Shown: one piece after another, positions 6,169 to 7,683 of the stretch
Numbering within the stretch: position 1 is the stretch's first letter
Layout of the letters: every line of letters begins with the position of its first letter
NCBI GenBank assembly: GCA_902489135.1
Contig: CABTYW010000074.1
Span: 1-7,683, forward strand
DNA length: 7,683 nucleotides
Reading direction: 5' to 3'
Source: an uncultured Synergistaceae bacterium
GTDB taxonomy: Bacteria; Synergistota; Synergistia; Synergistales; Dethiosulfovibrionaceae
Notes under the pieces: generated by a model
Databases searched by the model: none
Seen by the model: only the letters and a program-made list of their open reading frames with translations
What the model was told of the DNA's origin: nothing
Program-made: the position numbers and the translations under genes

Positions 6169-6871
6169 GTACCTCGCGCTTTGCGGCGTGGGATCGCGGC
6201 GAAAGGTGGAGGAATACATTTTTGCCGGAAGAGTGACCTGCGGCGGTTTCCAAGTGACTACTCCGGGATACGACGTGACGGACGGAGAAGTTGTGGCCGT
6301 TGACGACGTGGAAGTTCGCCCCGAGAAAAAAATCTACATGGTTCTGCATAAACCGCGCGGTTACATCTGCGCCGTGTCGGACAGAAATTATCCGGTGGTG
6401 CTTGATTTGCTGCCTCGTCGGTACGATTACTGCCGCCTGTTTCCCGTGGGACGTCTTGACCTCCAGAGCGAAGGCCTGATAATGCTCACCAACGACGGTG
6501 ATTTCTCCCAGGAGATCATTCACCCACGCGCGGGCATCACCAAGGAATACGAAGTGCTTCTGGACCGTGTGCCTGAACCCGGCGAACTTGACATGATGAA
6601 AGCGGGAACCGTCGTCGGGGATCGCCTCGTCAAACCCGTCAGCATCGACGCGCTGAACCGTTCGCCCCGGGGACGGTGGTTTCGCTTCGTGCTCAACGAG
6701 GGCATTAAAAGAGAAATTCGCATGATTGCCGAGGCGGCACAACTGAAAGTCCAGGTTCTTTTCAGACGAAAAATCGGCAAAATGGAACTCCGCCGCTTGG
6801 AAACAGGCTGCGCCTGCGAGTACACAGCCGATGAACTGCGAAAAATGATCATGCGCGGCGGCACCGTTTAA
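6155..6871 (+). CDS. rluB: RsuA/RluB-family rRNA pseudouridine synthase
   Basis: The enzyme converts a specific uridine of ribosomal RNA to pseudouridine. In RluB the site is in 23S rRNA (E. coli U2605), in RsuA in 16S rRNA (U516). The 238 residues start with an S4 RNA-binding domain (MRLNKYLALCGVGSRRKVEE, about 1-55). The catalytic domain follows, with HKPRGYICA (65-73), the active-site motif FPVGRLDLQSEGLIMLTNDG (96-115) with catalytic D102, and a C-terminal block NEGIKREIRM (181-190), where most relatives read EGRNRQVRRM or similar. I favour RluB from the position next to scpAB, a common arrangement, but the RsuA or RluB target cannot be proven from sequence. A G-rich segment (about 6140-6147) serves as ribosome binding site. 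The start overlaps scpB by 14 bases. Confidence 0.88.
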   Translation: MRLNKYLALCGVGSRRKVEEYIFAGRVTCGGFQVTTPGYDVTDGEVVAVDDVEVRPEKKIYMVLHKPRGYICAVSDRNYPVVLDLLPRRYDYCRLFPVGRLDLQSEGLIMLTNDGDFSQEIIHPRAGITKEYEVLLDRVPEPGELDMMKAGTVVGDRLVKPVSIDALNRSPRGRWFRFVLNEGIKREIRMIAEAAQLKVQVLFRRKIGKMELRRLETGCACEYTADELRKMIMRGGTV

Positions 6872-6883
6872 CCGGCGCATTTC

Positions 6884-6890
6884 AGGAGGG
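6884..6890 (+). promoter_or_regulatory. Ribosome binding site that fixes the GTG start of cmk
   Basis: AGGAGGG is followed 7 bases later by GTG at 6898. The nearest ATG (6903) is in another frame, so this strong Shine-Dalgarno is the main reason for choosing the GTG start. Confidence 0.85.
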
Positions 6891-6897
6891 AAACAGC

Positions 6898-7563
6898 GTG
6901 GAATGGACAGGTGTCATCGCCATAGACGGCCCCGCCGGCGCGGGCAAAAGTACTGCGGCCAGACTGGTCGCCTCAAAACTCGGCATCAATTATCTCGATA
7001 CGGGAGCCCTTTATCGGGCACTGGCGTGGTTTCTCGACAGCGTTTCGGTGCCTCCCCTCGAAGGCGAAAAGCTGAGCAGAGCGCTGTACGACGTAAACGT
7101 GGAAACCGACGGCCATTCGGTGAAAGTGAACGGCGAAGACGTGTCCCGCTATATCCGCACGCCCGCCGTTGATAAAATAGCTTCGCTCTATTCGGCTTTA
7201 CCGTCGGTGCGGGAAAAGCTGCTGGACATCCAGCGCGGCCACGCGCTGAAAGGCGCGTTGGTCGCCGACGGCCGTGACATGGGAACGGTGGTGTTTCCCT
7301 TTGCGCCCGTCAAAATCTTTTTGACCGCCCGCGCTGAAGTCAGAGCCCGACGGCGCTATGAAGAACTGCGTTCCAGGGGCGTGGACGTGGATTACAATGA
7401 AATACTGCGCCAGATCCACCGACGCGACGAAAACGACGAAAAGCGGGCGATCTCTCCGCTGAAACAGGCGGCGGACGCCATACTGCTCGATACTTCCCTT
7501 CTGAACGTCGAGCAGGTGGCCGATAAAATTGCAGACATCGCAAAGAAGGTCCTCCATGATTAA
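6898..7563 (+). CDS. cmk: Cytidylate kinase, GTG start
   Basis: Cytidylate kinase transfers phosphate from ATP to CMP or dCMP, giving CDP or dCDP for nucleic acid precursors and CDP-lipid intermediates. The 221 residues match the bacterial family length. Visible motifs are the Walker A P-loop GPAGAGKST (11-19), the nucleotide-binding segment YLDTGALYRA (32-41), VADGRDMGTVVFP (122-134) with conserved Asp and Arg in the CMP site, LTARAEVRARRRYEEL (142-157), and the mobile lid RDENDEKRAISPL (176-188) with its Arg and Asp residues. The protein begins at GTG, set by the AGGAGG upstream, and the P-loop lies close to the N-terminus as expected. It follows rluB after 26 bases and overlaps plsC by 8. 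A cmk-plsC pair is common in bacteria and links CMP recycling to phospholipid synthesis. Confidence 0.96.
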   Translation: MEWTGVIAIDGPAGAGKSTAARLVASKLGINYLDTGALYRALAWFLDSVSVPPLEGEKLSRALYDVNVETDGHSVKVNGEDVSRYIRTPAVDKIASLYSALPSVREKLLDIQRGHALKGALVADGRDMGTVVFPFAPVKIFLTARAEVRARRRYEELRSRGVDVDYNEILRQIHRRDENDEKRAISPLKQAADAILLDTSLLNVEQVADKIADIAKKVLHD

Positions 7564-7660
7564 ATCGTTTTTCAGAGCCGCGCTTTATTATGTCGTTAAG
7601 GGATTGTGCTTCTCGGCCCTCAAGGTTTATAACCGTTTAAAGATCTCGGGGCGCGAGCTC
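7556..7660 (+). CDS. plsC: 1-acyl-sn-glycerol-3-phosphate acyltransferase, N-terminal fragment
   Basis: Only 35 codons are genuine before adapter sequence replaces the insert. The peptide begins MIKSFFRAALYYVVKGLCFS and continues with ALKVYNRLKISGREL. A hydrophobic, membrane-associating segment leads into a (K/R)-x-x-GRE-like element, as at the N-terminus of PlsC-type acyltransferases, which add the second fatty acid to lysophosphatidic acid at the cytoplasmic membrane. The diagnostic HxxxxD and later motifs would lie beyond the break, so the assignment rests on this short similarity and on position directly after cmk. AGAAGG (about 7544-7549) precedes the ATG, and the start overlaps the cmk stop by 8 bases. 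The frame stays open through the adapter, so a naive translation would append seven false residues (RSEEHTS). Confidence 0.72.
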
Positions 7661-7683
7661 AGATCGGAAGAGCACACGTCTGA
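7661..7683 (+). other. Illumina TruSeq adapter read-through (artefact)
   Basis: The final 23 bases begin AGATCGGAAGAGC and match the first 23 bases of the standard TruSeq read 1 3' adapter without mismatch. Chance identity is negligible. This is untrimmed library adapter carried into the assembly, not genomic DNA; genuine sequence ends at 7660. Confidence 0.97.

Noticed and set aside
1..7660. CRISPR array, insertion sequence, phage genes or defence system
   Set aside because: No spaced direct repeats, transposase or integrase signatures, or accessory genes are present. The content is core housekeeping throughout.

Overview
The window looks like a piece of the core chromosome of a GC-rich bacterium, probably an anaerobe. 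Every gene lies on the + strand, third codon positions are strongly G/C-biased, and intergenic gaps are short. The gene order is pnp, dut, thrS, a small [4Fe-4S] ferredoxin, a CAT-anticodon tRNA, a Nif3/DUF34 protein, scpA, scpB, an RsuA/RluB pseudouridine synthase, cmk, plsC. The ferredoxin points to anaerobic metabolism. There is no T-box leader before thrS, which argues weakly against a typical Bacillota. I suspect a Synergistota-type genome from the gene order and protein flavour, but this is inference from memory and cannot be settled from the window.

Region by region. (1) Positions 1-1237 hold the 3' part of pnp (RNA decay), followed after 5 bases by dut (dUTP removal). (2) Positions 1238-3264 hold a 57-base gap with a short hairpin, then complete thrS with a strong ribosome binding site, closed by a textbook intrinsic terminator. 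(3) Positions 3265-3774 are a self-contained unit: inverted repeats, a near-consensus sigma-70 promoter, the ferredoxin gene, a tRNA 14 bases further on, and a second strong terminator. (4) Positions 3775-7660 begin with an extended -10 promoter and a roughly 130-base untranslated leader. A tightly packed cluster follows: nif3-like, scpA, scpB and rluB overlap one another, then cmk follows after 26 bases and overlaps plsC by 8. It mixes chromosome organisation (ScpA/ScpB), ribosome maturation, CMP/dCMP phosphorylation and phospholipid synthesis. (5) Positions 7661-7683 are not biological: they match the Illumina TruSeq read-through adapter exactly, so plsC is cut off by a sequencing or assembly artefact.

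I did not find an undescribed system. The genes are intact, recognisable housekeeping families. The points most worth a second look are the adapter at the 3' end, the predicted ferredoxin-tRNA shared transcript, the inverted repeats by the ferredoxin promoter, and the uncertain Met versus Ile2 identity of the tRNA.
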